A DNA stretch of 64,000 nucleotides from Rosa chinensis (lineage: Eukaryota; Streptophyta; Magnoliopsida; Rosales; Rosaceae). The stretch is from positions 124,001 through 188,000 of the forward strand of contig NW_020126830.1 in assembly GCF_002994745.2 (NCBI RefSeq). Reading direction: 5' to 3'. Position numbers and translations under genes: made by a program. Within the stretch, counting starts at the first letter, position 1, and each line of letters starts with the position of its first letter. Positions 24,001 to 36,974 of the stretch are shown one piece after another. The notes below the pieces were generated by a model, which saw only the letters and a list, made by a program, of their open reading frames with translations, was not told where the DNA came from and did no database searches.

Positions 24001-26743
24001 CCACTGAAGGTAAAGTCTTGTTAGTGGATAACTGAATGGACAATGGAGAAACAGACTTACCTATAAAGGGTGATGCCTCAAGGAAGGAGACGTTTTCAAT
24101 GATTTTATCCTCACAAGTGTCTTTCAACTTGTCCTCTGAGATGGTGACGCCTTCCTTTGTATAGCCTACCCCACTCTCAAGGGTAGTGACTAGGGTATCC
24201 TCATGCATAACATCAAACATTTTCTGCGCAAGTTCATCCAAAATGTCAGCAGAAAAACAATCATTAACCTCTAGGGGATACCTCATGGCTTCAAAGATGT
24301 TAAAGCCAATAATGTCACCATCGAACTCCATTGTAAGAGAGCCTTCATACACATCAATCTTCGTCCTAGCTGTCCTTAAGAAAGGACGTCCCAAAAGCAA
24401 TGGAGTGGAACTTACAGGGGAGTCCTCCATTTCCAATACATAAAAATCAGCTGGGAAGATAAGATGGTTAACCTGTACAAGCACATCCTCCAACAAACCT
24501 CTAGGGTATGCATTGGATCTGTCAGCTAACTGAATGATAACATTGTCAGATTTGAGTTCCCCTAGACCTAGGGTTTCATAAACAGAATAGGGCATAACAT
24601 TAACAGATGCACCTAGGTCTAGCATGGCATTCTTAAATCTAGAGTTACCAATAGTACACGGAATAGTAAAGCTTCCAGGATCCTTACACTTTGGAGGAAT
24701 CTTCCTCTGAATTAGGGCAGAGACATTCTCACTTACCTTTACCACCTCCTTTTCACGGTTTACTCTCCTAGTAGTGCAAAGCTCTTTGAGGAACTTGGCA
24801 TACTTAGGGACTTGCTTGATGGCCTCTAGGAGGGGTAGGTTTACTTGCACCTTCTTGAAAGTTTCCAAGATGGCCTGGTCACTTTCATCCTTCTTAGATT
24901 GGGCAAACCTGCGTGGGAAGGGCATGCAAGAAGAAGAAGGGTTAGCAATAACCGAATTTGATAAGTTAGAATTATTACCTTTGATTTCCGGTTTTGCCTT
25001 TAAAGATGAGGATGCCTTGGTCTCTTCCTTTGACGTTGCAGGGTCCTTCTCAATACCCAACTTGGTGGGTTCTTGGTCTTCCTCAATTTCTATGCTCATT
25101 TGGACCTTCTTGGGTTGCTTGGGTGGATCCACAAATGGTCTCCCACTCCTCGTAGTCACAACTGATGCATTCTCCACATTACCCTTAGGGTTAGGTATTG
25201 TGCCACTAGGAAGCTTCCCAGTCTCATGAATCTTGCTTATGAAGTCCACGACTTGGCCCATCTGTTTCTTAAGATCTGCAATATCCTTAGTGTGGGTCTG
25301 TTGTCCTTGAATCAAAGCTTGAGTAGAGTTTGTCAAGGCCTGGGTGGAACTAGTCAAGGCTTCCAACGTTTTGTCATAGTGAGACATTGAAGGTCCTGAG
25401 TTCTGTTGAGGAGGGGGCATGTAGGGCCTTTGAAAAGATGATCCTTGGAATGAAGGCCCTTGAGGACGTTGGAAGTTCCCACCAAGAGGATTCTGAACGT
25501 TATCATTGTTAGTCCACTTGAAGTTGGGATGGTCCCTCCATCCTGGGTTGTACGTATTGGAGTAAGGGTCATGTCTAGGACGTTGAGGTCCTCCTTGGTA
25601 TCCTCCTTGATATCCTCCAATAGCATTTGCAGATTCCCATCCTCCATTCTCATTAAGTTGAGGGCACTGATCTGTAACATGCCCTTGCATAGAGCATACC
25701 CCACAAGCTATTGTTGCACTTGGTCCTTTGGAACTTACCACTTGATTCATGAGTAGAGTAAGCTTATTCAGTTGGTCCTCAATTGCAGTATTCTTGCTCA
25801 TCTCATGCACCCTACGAGTAGAGTGTCCTACTCCCTCATATTGTTGGGAGTTCAAAGCACGATTAGCTATAAGCTCCTTCCCAACTGTAGGGGACTTATC
25901 CACAAAAGCTCCTCCAGCTGCAGCATCCAACATTTGCCTTTCCAAGGGTAAGAGTCCTTCATAGAAACATGTGAGTAGGGTCTCATCCTTCATCTGATGT
26001 TGAGGACATTGTGCAAGTAGGGAATTGAACCTCTCATAGTAGGCAGCATAGGACTCATCATGGGCTTGCTCTATTCCACTGAGCTTCTTCCTGAGTGTGA
26101 TGACCTTAGAAGCTGGGAAGTATTTCTCCAAGAAGGCCTTTCTCATTGTTTCCCATGAGGTGATACGTCCTGCAGGGAGTTCATATAGCCAATCCTTGGC
26201 TCTATCAGCTAGAGAGAATGGAAATGCTCTCATCTTAAGAAGGTTCTCATCTGCCCCTTGTGGTTGCATGTTTGCACAAACAGATTGAAATTCTCGAACA
26301 TGCTTGTTAGCGTCCTCCATATTAAGTCCATGGAAGATAGGGAGCTTGTGCAACAAACCACTCTTTAGCTCAAACTCTGCTTGTCTTCCAGCTGCAGGGG
26401 GAGGGTATACTATGCCTGTAGGGGGTCCTCCTTCAACAGTTGCAGTGGAAAGTTCCCTAATAGATGCCATTCTCTCTTTTTCGACTTCTTCAGGTGGTGG
26501 TGAAGGTGGTGGTGTAGAGTTGGACGAAATCACAGGTGAAGGTGAACGTGAAGGAGGAGATGGACTTGGTGTAGGTGATGTAGACTCCTCAGAACAGTAG
26601 GTCCTCTTCCCTTGTTCGTTAAAGATGTACCCTCTGTGTGTCGAAGGGGAAGGGCTTGTCTGCTCAAGAAGTGAAGGACCCTTCAAGCGAGCGAGCCTTG
26701 CTTCAATTTCCTTTAGTGTAGAGGATCTAAAAGGCTCGGTCAT
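21083..26743 (-). CDS. gag-pol: Gag-Pol polyprotein of Athila element B (1886 aa)
   Basis: One intact frame of the same length as element A. It has the Gag domain, CCHC knuckle (347-360), protease Asp709, reverse transcriptase FMDD (1165-1168), RNase H Asp1314 and integrase Asp1590, Asp1649 and Glu1685. By eye it differs from A at five residues: Met to Ile in VVDF, Leu to Ser in NLSN, Ile to Leu in QLFG, Ile to Val in PYRI and Ala to Glu in FVEH. All are outside catalytic motifs. With matching LTRs and complete cis sites this is the most likely autonomous copy in the window and could supply proteins in trans to C and D. The host CACTA gene runs the other way. Confidence 0.96.
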   Translation of the reverse strand: MTEPFRSSTLKEIEARLARLKGPSLLEQTSPSPSTHRGYIFNEQGKRTYCSEESTSPTPSPSPPSRSPSPVISSNSTPPPSPPPEEVEKERMASIRELSTATVEGGPPTGIVYPPPAAGRQAEFELKSGLLHKLPIFHGLNMEDANKHVREFQSVCANMQPQGADENLLKMRAFPFSLADRAKDWLYELPAGRITSWETMRKAFLEKYFPASKVITLRKKLSGIEQAHDESYAAYYERFNSLLAQCPQHQMKDETLLTCFYEGLLPLERQMLDAAAGGAFVDKSPTVGKELIANRALNSQQYEGVGHSTRRVHEMSKNTAIEDQLNKLTLLMNQVVSSKGPSATIACGVCSMQGHVTDQCPQLNENGGWESANAIGGYQGGYQGGPQRPRHDPYSNTYNPGWRDHPNFKWTNNDNVQNPLGGNFQRPQGPSFQGSSFQRPYMPPPQQNSGPSMSHYDKTLEALTSSTQALTNSTQALIQGQQTHTKDIADLKKQMGQVVDFISKIHETGKLPSGTIPNPKGNVENASVVTTRSGRPFVDPPKQPKKVQMSIEIEEDQEPTKLGIEKDPATSKEETKASSSLKAKPEIKGNNSNLSNSVIANPSSSCMPFPRRFAQSKKDESDQAILETFKKVQVNLPLLEAIKQVPKYAKFLKELCTTRRVNREKEVVKVSENVSALIQRKIPPKCKDPGSFTIPCTIGNSRFKNAMLDLGASVNVMPYSVYETLGLGELKSDNVIIQLADRSNAYPRGLLEDVLVQVNHLIFPADFYVLEMEDSPVSSTPLLLGRPFLRTARTKIDVYEGSLTMEFDGDIIGFNIFEAMRYPLEVNDCFSADILDELAQKMFDVMHEDTLVTTLESGVGYTKEGVTISEDKLKDTCEDKIIENVSFLEASPFIGKSVSPLSIQLSTNKTLPSVVQAPELELKPLPDHLKYVYLGDKETLPVIVSSALTTPQEEKLVEMLKQHKTAIGWTLADIKGISPTTCVHRILLEEGSKPTREAQRRLNPPMMEVVKKEVIKLLDCGVIYPISDSKWVSPVQVVPKKSGITVVKNADNELVPQRTVTGHRVCIDYRRLNATTRKDHFPLPFIDQMLERLAGHDYYCFLDGYSGYNQIAIANEDQEKTTFTCPFGTFAYRRMPFGLCNAPGTFQRCMVSIFSDYIEKIIEVFMDDFSVFGKNFDDCLNNLEIILKRCMETNLVLNWEKCHFMVKQGIVLGHIVSARGIEVDKAKVDIVRHLPSPTSVREIRSFLGHAGFYRRFIKDFSKISRPLCQLLQKDVPFHFDKECQEAFDKLKELLTSAPIMLPPDWSLPFELMCDASDYAVGAVLGQRKEKLPYAIYYASRTLNDAQMNYSTTEKELLAVVFALEKFRSYLLGTKVTIFTDHAALKYLMTKKEAKPRLIRWILLLQEFDVEIKDKKGSENVVADHLSRLVHAEDYLPLVETFPDEQLFGLQVSEPWYADIVNYIVSRKIPDTMSRAHRDRLKKTVKQYVWDEPYLWKYCSDQLIRRCVPEHEHNAILSFCHSKACGGHFGSKKTAFKVLESGFYWPTLFRDAHAYCLTCDKCQRTGNLGPRDQMPLSNIITVEIFDVWGIDFMGPFPSSFGFLYILLAVDYVSKWVEAKATRTNDSKVVADFIKSNIFSRFGMPRVLISDGGSHFCNRTIEALLKRYDVTHKVSTPYHPQTSGQAEVSNRQIKGILEKTVNPNRKDWSLRLEDALWAYRTAYKTPIGMSPYRIVYGKPCHLPVELEHKAWWAVKQFNMDMDAAGLHRKLQLQELEEIRNDAFESAKIYKDKTKAFHDKMIRRKTFVVGQKVLLFHSRLKLFPGKLRSRWIGPFVITHVFPHGAVQIKSEHTSNEFKVNGHRLKPYYEAFVEHEVEDVPLQNVPNPED

Positions 26744-27663
26744 TCATAGGAATCCTGAACATCATCAAAATTCAAAGAAGTTAGCAAAGTATAAAGTGAG
26801 TTAATTACAAATTAGTGATTTATACATCAACCTTACTATTCACGAGTCACTATTCACAAGTTACTATTCACGACTTTACTATTTATGATTTATACAAGTA
26901 TAAAGAGAAGTATAAATTACAAACTATCCACAATCTTTTCACAAATAAACCACGTAAGAAGTTTATACAAGTATAAAATGTACAAAACAACACAATTTAC
27001 AAGTGGAGGTTATGTTCAAGTATCTTATTATCTTTACAAAATAAAGTTAATATCTCAATTGATTACAAGTTGTAAGTCGAGCCCAATAGAAACCACTACT
27101 ATTGGTGAGATACGATCTAGGGATAGTCGCCTAGACATAAGTCACTTCCCTTTGTTTCAGAAGGCTAGATGGCCAGATTAAGAGGTAAGTGAGAGGGAGG
27201 ACTCATTTTGGTGACACTACGGAGGCTACTCCCTCATTGAGGTTTAGGCCCCTATTGGCTACTCCCACATTGTGGTTTACGCACGGTCTATAGTATCTCT
27301 GAGATCCAATTTGAACCCATCACCCAGGGTCTCAACCTAAGACACCACCTATATGCCCCTTACTCAGCTTGGAAAGGACTCATGTGTTAGACAGTTCTCC
27401 AAATGCTAATAAAAGCCGCCCTCAACCTCATAAGACCTTAGAAGGGCACTAATGAAGGGTTAAGGCCAATATTAACAAAAGGGCCCTTATCTACTCATAC
27501 GATTTTACACACTTATAACAATCAAGAATTTAACAATATTTGCAATTAATTCTTTAAACTTCTTTTGTTTACAAGATTAGACACCATTTACACAAAACTT
27601 TCACACAAACAAACAAAACGTCACTATTCACATCTAATTATTATTATTATTATTTTTTTCTTT

Positions 27664-27706
<43 letters not shown>

Positions 27707-28460
27707 GAAATTAAGTAAAATTACTTCTATTCTTTCCTTTTCTTTACAATTATTTTCAACACTTAGGTACGGGAACAGGGAGTCTCGATGTGCAATGGGA
27801 CTGAAACAGCAACCCTTTTCAAGACTATGTTTAATCCAATATACCTTAGGTGCATCACAACATTTTCTTTTGTTATAAATACCATTGATTTCGAATTAAA
27901 TTCCAAGCGGTAAATCAAGTGGACGTGCGGCCCAAGTATAATCGTCAAGACACTAAGTCTCTCCTACATCCTTTGGGCAACCTTACTGAAATGGCCAGGT
28001 AGGGGAGGGCGACCACGAGAGGTAGAATCCATTTTGGCATGAGCTACTCCCACATTGTGGTTTAGGCTCATTTGCACGCACTTCTGGATTCAAGAACCAG
28101 TCATGAGCGTTGTCCCCTTCCTAGACACCATCCCACATAGGCTATACTTACTTGGATATAAAAGGTCCTAAGTGTGAAGACAGTTCAATGAATGTTAATA
28201 AAGGCCGCCCTCAACCTTAAGGGACCTGGACTAGGTACCAATAAGGGGTTTAGGCCAATATTAATAAACACGACTTCACCTATTCCTTCTTTAATTTACA
28301 ACTCACAATTAAAATTCATATTCAACAATAAAAATAACAACCTAAGTAAGTAATTAACTAAATTTCGACAATTACAAAATAAACAAGTAAAATTTTTTTT
28401 TTTTTTTTTCGGTCACAATATAAACAAAACACATATTCACAAAATGGCAAATGATTTTTC
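26744..28460 (-). other. Element B untranslated leader (~1.7 kb) with an internal duplication
   Basis: No credible frame. A homopolymer of about 39 T on the plus strand (27666-27704) is poly-A in the element sense. Two diverged copies of a block of about 350-430 bp lie at about 27060-27490 and 27940-28270; both contain CTACTCCCACATTGTGGTTT and a GCCGCCCTCAACCT stretch. Leaders of C and D share the second block. Confidence 0.7.
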
Positions 28461-28480
28461 AATCCCCGGCAACGGCGCCA
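28461..28480 (-). other. Primer binding site, tRNA-Asp type, element B
   Basis: The minus strand reads TGGCGCCGTTGCCGGGGATT, five bases inside the 5' LTR. This complements the 3' end of plant tRNA-Asp with its CCA tail, the usual Athila primer. The 3' half is also complementary to TCAATCCCCGG in the LTR. Confidence 0.9.
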
Positions 28481-28485
28481 AAAAT

Positions 28486-30784
28486 TGATGTCGCTTTTAT
28501 CGAGCGACCAATTTAACCCTGAAATGTCATTAGTAGTATAAAGTAAATAGGGATCGTTCTATTCCGGGGATTGAGGGTACACCTGTCATTATCAAACAAT
28601 TAAACAATTAAAATTAAAACAAAGTATAATATTTACAAAAATAAAACAAAATATATACATATTTACGAAAAAGGGGGGATTTTTGATTTTGGTTTTCTAT
28701 TTTCGAAAATAAAAGCTAACTAAATAATTAAAAATGCAAAAACATAAAAATATAAATGGAATGTAAGAACAAAGATCAAAGTCGAAACTCATGATTAAAA
28801 TTGATTCAAGTTCATCATTGTTCATCATAGTCATGCAAGAGGAGTTGATCATGTGAAACGTTCAAAAGCAAACAATTTCCCATATTGTACTTTCAATGCT
28901 AATTAACCTAAGCGAAAGCACCTAGATTAATTCTATCAAACATGCAATCAAGCCCTAGAAAGCTAGTCAATCATGTCATGTTTAACGCAATAAACACCTA
29001 GAAAGGCTATCAACTCAAATGTGCAACTTAGTATGAAAAAGTCCACCTAATTGCAATCTTCTTTGATTAAATTCGGTTTTTGTACAAAACCTTTACTACT
29101 TATCGATTCAAGAACACAAAACCAAAAAGTTGATTCATGTTCTCAAATTCGTAGCAACAATCACATAAGAACCCTAAATGTTTCGAACCATTCAAGATAA
29201 TCATACAAAAGATTTCTATCATGCAAATTTAATCAAACACTCACACAAAAGCAACCATAAATCGCAATATATGAATCTGAAAATTAACAATTCATCATAA
29301 AATTTCAGAAAACAATACTTGTTCATACATATGTGTCAACTAAGGCAAAACCAACGAAAATACAAAGCAAAGGTACAAGGAGAATCGGATTACACCGTGA
29401 TGAAGATGAGATGAATGAAGTGATGATGTGGTCTCTTGAATTTCGAAAGCAATCTTCAAGGTGGAGGGTGGATGGTGTGCACGGCTTGTCTTCTTCTTCC
29501 TTGGCCTTGCTTGCACTTCGTGGTTGCCCTAGAGGATGGAGAAGAACACGGCTAGGCTAGAGAGATTTCTGAATTATTTTCTCAAAGTATAAACGCAAAA
29601 GTGTGGAATTCGGAACCTTTGACGTTGAGAAAGTGTAGGAATATATAGGGGACGGCCCCTAGGTGTCCAAGCCGTCCAAAACCCTAGAGATGTTCACGGC
29701 ATGTGCTTGCTTCCTCCACATAATTTCCTCCAATGAATTCTTGCCACATAAGCCCTATGAGGTGGTGCAACCAATCACAAAATTCCAATATTAATTCCCT
29801 AAATAATTCTTGCCGAAATAAAGAGATAATTTCTGATTTTATGCTTCCAAATTCGGCCAAAACTCTTTAGGGAATGTAGGAATGTATCTAGACTTCTTTT
29901 GATCTTTCCTTGGTCTCCACCTTTTTCTCTTTCCTTAAAAATCTCTAGGGAATATCTTTGCCGTCCAAAACCCTAGGGTTTTGGCGTCCTCCCTTGTTTA
30001 TCTCTTCCTTTTTCACGGCAAAACTTCTAGGGAATATCTCCAAGTATTTTCTTTCCATAAAAATAGCCCTAGAGAATCTCCCTAGAAAATCTCCACACAT
30101 AATTCTGATTTTCACGCCACTTTCCTTGTTTTTCTCTTGCTTTGAACGGCAACACTCCCCTAGGGTTTATTCATGCGTCATAAACCCTAAATATATGGGC
30201 TTTGATGGGCCTTTATCCAATTTGCCGAAAATCCAAAGAGTTCTTGGGCCTCGTTGCTTCATCTTTAAGCCTTCTCATTTTCCAACGCAAAACACAATAT
30301 TTTTCCATTTCTTTTTCATGGTTGCGTTGGAAACTTGCTAGGGAAGCCTTCCTCCATTTTGTAGGATTTCCTGGTTGGACTAGGAAAGCTTGTTTCTTCA
30401 TTTCTGCTCAAATGTGTGGGCCATTTTCTCTCATGTTCGTTCGTCTTGATGTTCGCAAGCTCCTCTTTCCATTCGTGCGTTCATTTCCACTTTCTAGCTC
30501 GGAGGTCCTGAAAATAGAAACTATACTTAAAATAGAAACTTTCTAAAAAATGAAAATAGAAACTTACTAAAAATGAAAAATAGAAACTTTCCAGAAATGA
30601 GAAATGAAAAATGAGAAATGAGAAATGAGAAATGAAAAATGAAGACAAAAATGGAAACTTTCTACAATAAGGAACTTTCCCAATCAAAGAATGGAAACTT
30701 TCCCAAACAGGGATTTCTCAAGGAAATGGCGCAGAAAAGTGTAGGGAAATGCAGTTAAAACGTCGCATTAAAATGCTCCTATCA
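28486..30784 (-). repeat. 5' LTR of element B (2299 bp)
   Basis: Same length and, where compared, same sequence as the 3' LTR. A putative TATA box lies at 29641-29648 on the minus strand. GGCAT follows at 30785-30789. Confidence 0.95.
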
Positions 30785-30789
30785 GGCAT

Positions 30790-33700
30790 ATATTAGTGAA
30801 TGGGTTTGCAAGACATTATACGACATGGACTGAGCATGGGGAAGATTATAGTGATGTGGCAAACGATCAAATGGATGAGGAAATTGAAACTGACAACGAG
30901 GATGATGATGACAATGCTTTGATGTTCGACATGTTAAATGATGTTCAAGGGCGTACAAATATGGAGATGGACGATGAGGAGGCAAGGAATGACAACAATA
31001 CTCATGCTAACAAATATGATTATTTGTTTGATGAAGCCCAACGAGAATTGTACCCGGGTTGTACAAAGTTCTCTGCATTATCTTTTATTTTAAAGTTAAT
31101 GCATGTCAAGGTACTTGGTCGTTGGAGCAATAAAAGTTTTAATATTTTGCTCAAAATGTTAAAAGACTCGCATCCAGAAGGTGCATCTATACCAGCATCA
31201 CATTATGAAGCTAAAAAAATGTTGCGAGAATTAGGTTTAGGGTATGAATCCATACATGCATGCAAAAATGATTGTGCATTGTTTTGGAAAGAGAATGAGA
31301 AACTTGATAAATGTCCTGAATGTAATGAGCCAAGATACAAGTCTAATGATGGAAAACGCAAGAAAGTTCCACAAAAAGTATTGCGCTATTTTCCATTGAA
31401 GCCGAGACTGAAGAGGTTATTTATGTCGAGACATACGGCGACTGATATGAAATGGCATAAACGAAAAAGACAGAATGAAGAGGGTTTTCTTCGGCATCCA
31501 GCTGATTCTGAAGAATGGAAGAAGTTTGATGAAGAGTATCCTGATTTTGCTGCAGATTGTCGAAATGTTAGGTTGGGGCTTGCTACAGATGGTTTTAATC
31601 CATTTGGAAACATGAGCACTAGTTATAGTATGTGGCCAGTTATGCTAGTGCCATATAATTTGCCACCTTGGAAGTGCATGAAGGGAATGTTTTCTATGAT
31701 GTCATTGCTTATACCTAGTCCTCGAGCACCTGGAAAAGATATTGATGTATATCTTCGTCCATTAATAGATGAGTTGAAAGAATTGTGGGAGGTTGGGGTT
31801 GAAACTTTTGATGTTTCTGTTGGGAAAATTTTTAATATGCGAGCATGTGTGTTGTGGACTATAAATGACTTTCCTGCTTATGGAAATTTATCTGGATGGA
31901 GTACTAAGGGGTATAAAGCCTGTCCTATTTGTAACAAAGATATAACTTCAGAGGGGTTAAGAGGAAAAATATGTTACATGGGTCATCGAAGATTTTTGTC
32001 TCTTGATCATGAGTGGAGAAGGAGTAAAGATTTTAACGGTTTAGCTGAAAATCGTCCTCCTCCTAGATTTTTTTCTGGGGATGATATATTAATGCAATTA
32101 GATCGTGTTTACAAAGCTAAACCTGGTAAACATCCTGACAATCCAGATCTAAAACGGCAGCGTGGGCCTCATGAGCTAAATTGGACCAAAAAGAGTATTC
32201 TTTTTGAGTTAGAGTACTGGTCAAAGCTTAGGTTGAGACATAATATTGATGTGATGCATGTTGAAAAAAATATATGTGATAGTGTCATTGGAACTTTGTT
32301 GGATATTGATGGAAAAACAAAAGACACAAAAAAGGCTCGTTTAGACTTGGCAGATAGGAAGATAAGGAAGGGATTGCATCTCAAACGTCAAGGTAATAAA
32401 TTAAAGAAGCCCCATGCCAGATATGTGCTGAAATTGGAATATCGTAGACTTTTCTGTAAGTTTCTTAAATTTGTCAAATATCCTGATGGGTATGCTGCCA
32501 ACATCTGTAGAAATGTGAACATTGTCGATGGAAAGATACATGGACTAAAAAGTCATGATTGCCATGTTTTACTTCAACGTCTCATCCCTGTTGGTATTCG
32601 TTCGTATTTGGACAAGGATGTGTGCACTGCACTTGTTGAGCTGTGCATTTTCTTCCAACAATTATGTGCGAAAACTTTAAAAGTATCCGACTTGGAAAGA
32701 ATGGAGAAAGAGATAGTTTTGATACTGTGCAAATTAGAGAGAATTTTTCCACCGGCCTTTTTTGATGTAATGGTTCACTTGGCAGTTCATTTACCTCGTG
32801 AAGCTATGCTTGGAGGTCCTGTTACCTTTCGGTGGATGTATCCTATTGAGAGGAATTTGGGAACATATAAAAAGTATGTTACAAATAAAGCTCGACCTGA
32901 AGGTTCTATTGCAGAAGCATATATTGTTAATGAAGCAGTTACATTCTGTTCTATGTATTTTCGTGAGATTGAAACCCGTTTCAATCAAGCAGAACGGAAT
33001 GTTGATGTAGAACATGACCAAGTAGACAGTGATTTATCGGTGTTCTCTCAAAAAGTTCGTCCATTTAGTGGAAAAGAATATATATTACTGGACCGGAAGG
33101 AAGTGGATAAAGCTCATTGGTATGTGCTATACAACTGTGAGGAGGTGCAACCTTATCTCAAGTGAGTGTCCTTTGTGCATTTATGTTTATTAGGTTCAAT
33201 TTTTTTAAATCAAATTAGATATTTAATTGTCTAATTTACACATGTAGGGAACATGAAGATGAGTTGAGGCAAATAAGTAATGCCAACCTATATAAAAGAC
33301 AAGAAGAAGAGTTTCCTACTTGGTTTGAGAAACGAGTAAGTTATCCATGCTCAATTTTAAATAGGAACTTTGTATTATATTTTTATAAATATGTTAAATT
33401 TTGTTAATGTCATTCATAGATAACTAACATGAGAGAAAGTGGATTGGTGGATGCAACTGATAAGCTTTATTCTCTGGCTTGTAAACCGGATTTACGTGTT
33501 CATACATACACTGGTTGTATTGTTGATGGAGTTCGATTTCATACAAAAGATCTTGACGATCATCGAACCACACAAAATAGTGGGGTATATGTTTCTGGAG
33601 TTTTCACTGGTGGAAGTCATGATTATTATGGTGTTTTGCTAAGTATTGTGAAGTTAACGTACTTAGATATGAATCAGGTCTTCTTATTTAAGTGTAAATG

Positions 33701-34220
33701 GTTCAACACCGACGAATCAAGTAGGGACGAAAGGAGGAGAATGATACGATATGATTATAATCTTACTAGCATTAATACAAGCAGTACCTGGTATGATGAT
33801 GAACCCTTTATACTTACTACGGAAGCACAACAAGTATTTTATCTTGATGATTATAAGTTGGGTTCTCACTGGAAAGTCGTACAAAAGGTGCAATTGAGAC
33901 ATGTGTGGGATGTTCCAGAGGTTGAGGATGCCAATGAAGAGGTAGATGAGGATGGTGTTGATCCTGTGGCAAATGATGTTTATCAACAAGATGAGTTTAA
34001 TGATATTCAGTGGTTTGTTCAAGAAGAGGGTCTTGAAACTCCTGAATTGCATTTGGACGATATTGAGCCGGATGTTATTGCTTCAAATATTGTGAACAAT
34101 GAATGGATGAACGATGGTAGGAGCGATAATTTCATAAGCAATGATATTGAAGAAGAAGAATATGATATTGAAGACGGTGATGAAGAAGAAATCATTTCAA
34201 GCGATGAAGATAGTGATTAG
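30790..34220 (+). pseudogene. TNPD-type CACTA transposase, exons after the element B insertion
   Basis: The frame continues from 16801 after the second GGCAT copy. My exons are 30790-33161, 33248-33335 and 33420-34220, with GT...AG borders and no stop. With the first 60 residues this gives about 1146 residues, a normal TNPD length. A Transposase_21 (Tnp2) core includes an Asp in LATDGFNPFG (about residue 327) and the cysteine pairs CPEC and CPIC. A DUF4218 region follows (LPREAMLGGP, about residue 727), then a DUF4216 region in the last exon (starting HTYTGCIVDG) and a very acidic tail. The gene would cut and join CACTA ends. Apart from the retrotransposon it looks undamaged, so the element was probably active until recently. 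The split copy cannot make normal protein. Confidence 0.9.
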
Positions 34221-34479
34221 TTTATAATATAGCTTAATATTAATTTTTTGTTATTCATTTTTTTTTATGGACTAAACCTTATTATAATCTGTGACGTTTT
34301 GGGATTGAGATTTATAATGACAAATTGTAGTGGTAATTATTCTATTTATATTTATTTGAGGTTTATAAATGCCTCTTTGGCTACTGCTTTCTTATCTATC
34401 GTTATAGATTTTTTTTTTCTTTTTTGACAGAGAAGTTTGTTATTTGTTGATTTTGTATTTTTATAATAGTAGTCACAAG

Positions 34480-36711
34480 ATGCGCCGTTCCAATGTGTCT
34501 AACATCCAAAAGCCTACTACTGGTACGTATTGTATTTTGTTTTTTTTTATAAGTTTATAATTCATTTAGCTGATTGATTGATTAATAATTTAATTTAACA
34601 TGTATGTATAACAACAGGTAATGCACCGAGTAAACGTTCTCGTGTGCAAACTACTGATCAGCCATGTCCAAATGGATCCCGTTCTACTTCAGGTAATTCT
34701 TCAATTTTGTTTTGCTACAACAATATTTACAAAAAGTTAGATTTAACTTATTTATTTGACTCATATTAATTAATTTAACATGTGTGTAATAACAGGTAGT
34801 GCAATGAGTAAACGCTCTCGTGTGCAAACTACTAATCAGTCATGCGAAAATTATGTAGAAGATGGACTCAATTCTGCTATTGGTACCACTACAGAACGAA
34901 CTACTACTGGTAAGTAGTATTGCAGTCTTCTTGAATTCAATTTTTATCACTTTAATTATTTATGTACTAAGAAGTATAGGGAAAAGAGAGCGAAATGCAA
35001 TTTTGTTTTCATGAATTGCAAATTAGAAGGGTATACCTAAATTATATGTATAATGACAGGGGTCAGAATTAGTTCACGTCTTCAGCATCAAACTGCTAAT
35101 GATCAGCCATTGATAAATGTTACAACTGAAGAGCAAAATGATAATGTGATGTCAGCCAGTAATCAAGACCCTCCTACAGGTATATACAATATTATATATA
35201 TATTGTTATATTTTGAGAACTAAATATATTTGTGTACATTAATTAAGAATTATGTTAAAGGTCCAACAAAAAAGGTGCGGGGAAAGACAAGAGGAGTGAA
35301 TGCAGATAAAGTGCTTTCTCAATTGAATGCTAAAATACCTGTCACTCTGACTGAACAAAATGGTAGGCCTACAGGCCCATATGCTGAAATGTTGGCCAAT
35401 GAAATTGGTTTCACAGTTCGAAACCATGCCCCACTAAATGTGGAAAAATGGAAGAAGATTCCGAAAATTGACGTGGATAAGTTGGTTAAAAGAATAACGG
35501 TGAGTGATAGTTTGTTTTTCTAAAATGTAAGTTTACATTGATTACTTTAATTAAATGTTTTGTTTGACATGAAATTATTTATATGCAGAACAAGTTTGAC
35601 ATTGACATGTCTCTCCTTTGGGTCGAGAGATATGTAATTACAACATGTCAGACTGTATTTTGTAATTTTCGTTATAAGTTGAAGAAACATTTTGAGAAAT
35701 TTTCAACAATCGAGGAAGCAATTGAAAACAAACACGATGATGTCAAGACTCAGGAAGAATGGGAGTTTCTCTGTGCTCGTTTTTCTAGTGAGAAGTTTCA
35801 GGTACAATATTGTTTATTTTTTTAAACTATTTTTCAACACAGTTCACTTTTTTGTTATCTTAGTTTTCATTTTTATTCAGATTACAACTAACTGTTGGAT
35901 ATTTCATAATAATTTTCAGATTCGTTCAGAGAAGAATGCTATAAATAGGTCAAAGCTGACACATCACCACAAAGCTGGGTCAAAGTCATTTATGTCTCAC
36001 CAAGAGCAAATTGTAAGATATTTATAAATTTTGTTAATAAATTTATAGCTTCAATATATATTTGTAGATGTTAAAAGAATATGTTTGAATGCAATAGGCA
36101 GCACAGACTGGAGAGATGCAAGGTGCAATTGATCGCTTTGAAACAGAGTACAAAAGCACTAAAAAAGGTTGGGACTTGGGAGCAAAAGCAAAGTGGGTAA
36201 GTAAGTTGTTAATGATGCATACGTATGGAAAAAAGTTCTATAATGTATATATGTTGACCATGACCATAGGTGAAATTAATATAAATTCCCTAAATATGAT
36301 TAAATTGATCAGGTTGTAATTGAGAAATTGCATATCATATCTAATTGTATATATTTTTTATTGTAGGATGAAATGATTAAGATGCGAACTGAGACAACTC
36401 AACCTGATGGAACTCAGACAATGACAGATGATGAAATTTGTGCAAAAGTCCTCGGAGTCAAATCAGGCTACATCAAGGGTTGTGGTTTTGGCCCTAGACC
36501 TCCACCATCAAGAGTCTCTCATTCGTCTATAAATGAAATGTCTGAAAAGAACAAAGAGTTGCAAGAACAGCTTCAAGAGACCCAACACCTTGTAGGGACT
36601 CAACAACAAAAGATTGATGCACAAAATGAGGTGATCCAAAGATTGGAGGAGCAAGCCAAAAAGTTTGAGGAGTTCATGGCTAACTTTTCTAGGCAACATC
36701 CATCAAGTTAG
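34480..36711 (+). CDS. CACTA second gene, Transposase_24 (Ptta/En/Spm) TNPA-like protein, nine exons, ~446 aa
   Basis: My model is 34480-34522, 34618-34692, 34796-34909, 35060-35179, 35261-35499, 35589-35801, 35920-36012, 36098-36196 and 36367-36711. All borders are GT...AG and the frame is open to TAG. Exons 2 and 3 are duplicates (KRSRVQTT in both). Exons 5 and 6 encode the conserved LNAKIP ... NVEKW ... CARFSSE region also seen in the gene at 10525. Exons 8-9 hold the MQGAIDRFE ... VLGVKSGYIKG region of the family. The C-terminus (about the last 60 residues) is Gln/Glu/Lys-rich with heptads, likely a coiled coil for dimer formation. In En/Spm the partner protein binds subterminal repeats; that role is inferred by position. 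The 5' exons are the least certain. Confidence 0.8.
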
Positions 36712-36974
36712 TATCTTTATTAGAGAACTTAAACATGGAGAAATAATTTTTTTACATCATCTTGATTTTGTTATTGGTTTTAGACTATTTTTGTTACTCC
36801 TTATGTTAGGAAACACTTTGATTGTTACTTTGGTTTTATTATTATGAGATTTTATATTGGTTTGATTATTTCAATTTGTTTATTTTATATTGGTTTGATT
36901 ATTTTCATGTAATATGGTAGAGAACAATTGGTGACAAAATCATATGTATTGTCAACATTTTTCTCGTAATAAAC
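36712..36974. other. 3' flank of the TNPA-like gene
   Basis: T-rich sequence with several TTTATATTGGTTTGATTA repeats near 36850-36905. Probably the 3' untranslated and terminator part of the gene ending at 36711. Confidence 0.45.

Larger units (their letters stand above)
16802..30784 (-). mobile_element. Complete Athila LTR retrotransposon, element B (13,983 bp)
   Basis: Two 2299-bp LTRs bound an internal region with primer site, leader, full gag-pol, 3' non-coding region and polypurine tract. GGCAT flanks both sides (16797-16801 and 30785-30789), a 5-bp target duplication. The LTRs have the same length, and matching frames sit at a constant offset of 11,684 bases. I found no difference between them in the stretches I compared, which indicates a recent insertion. 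It lies inside the first coding exon of a CACTA transposase and is in opposite orientation to it. Confidence 0.97.

Noticed and set aside
28461..28480. A possible tRNA gene fragment at the tRNA-Asp-like sequence
   Set aside because: Only the 3' acceptor and T-arm complement is present, five bases from an LTR, so it is a primer binding site.
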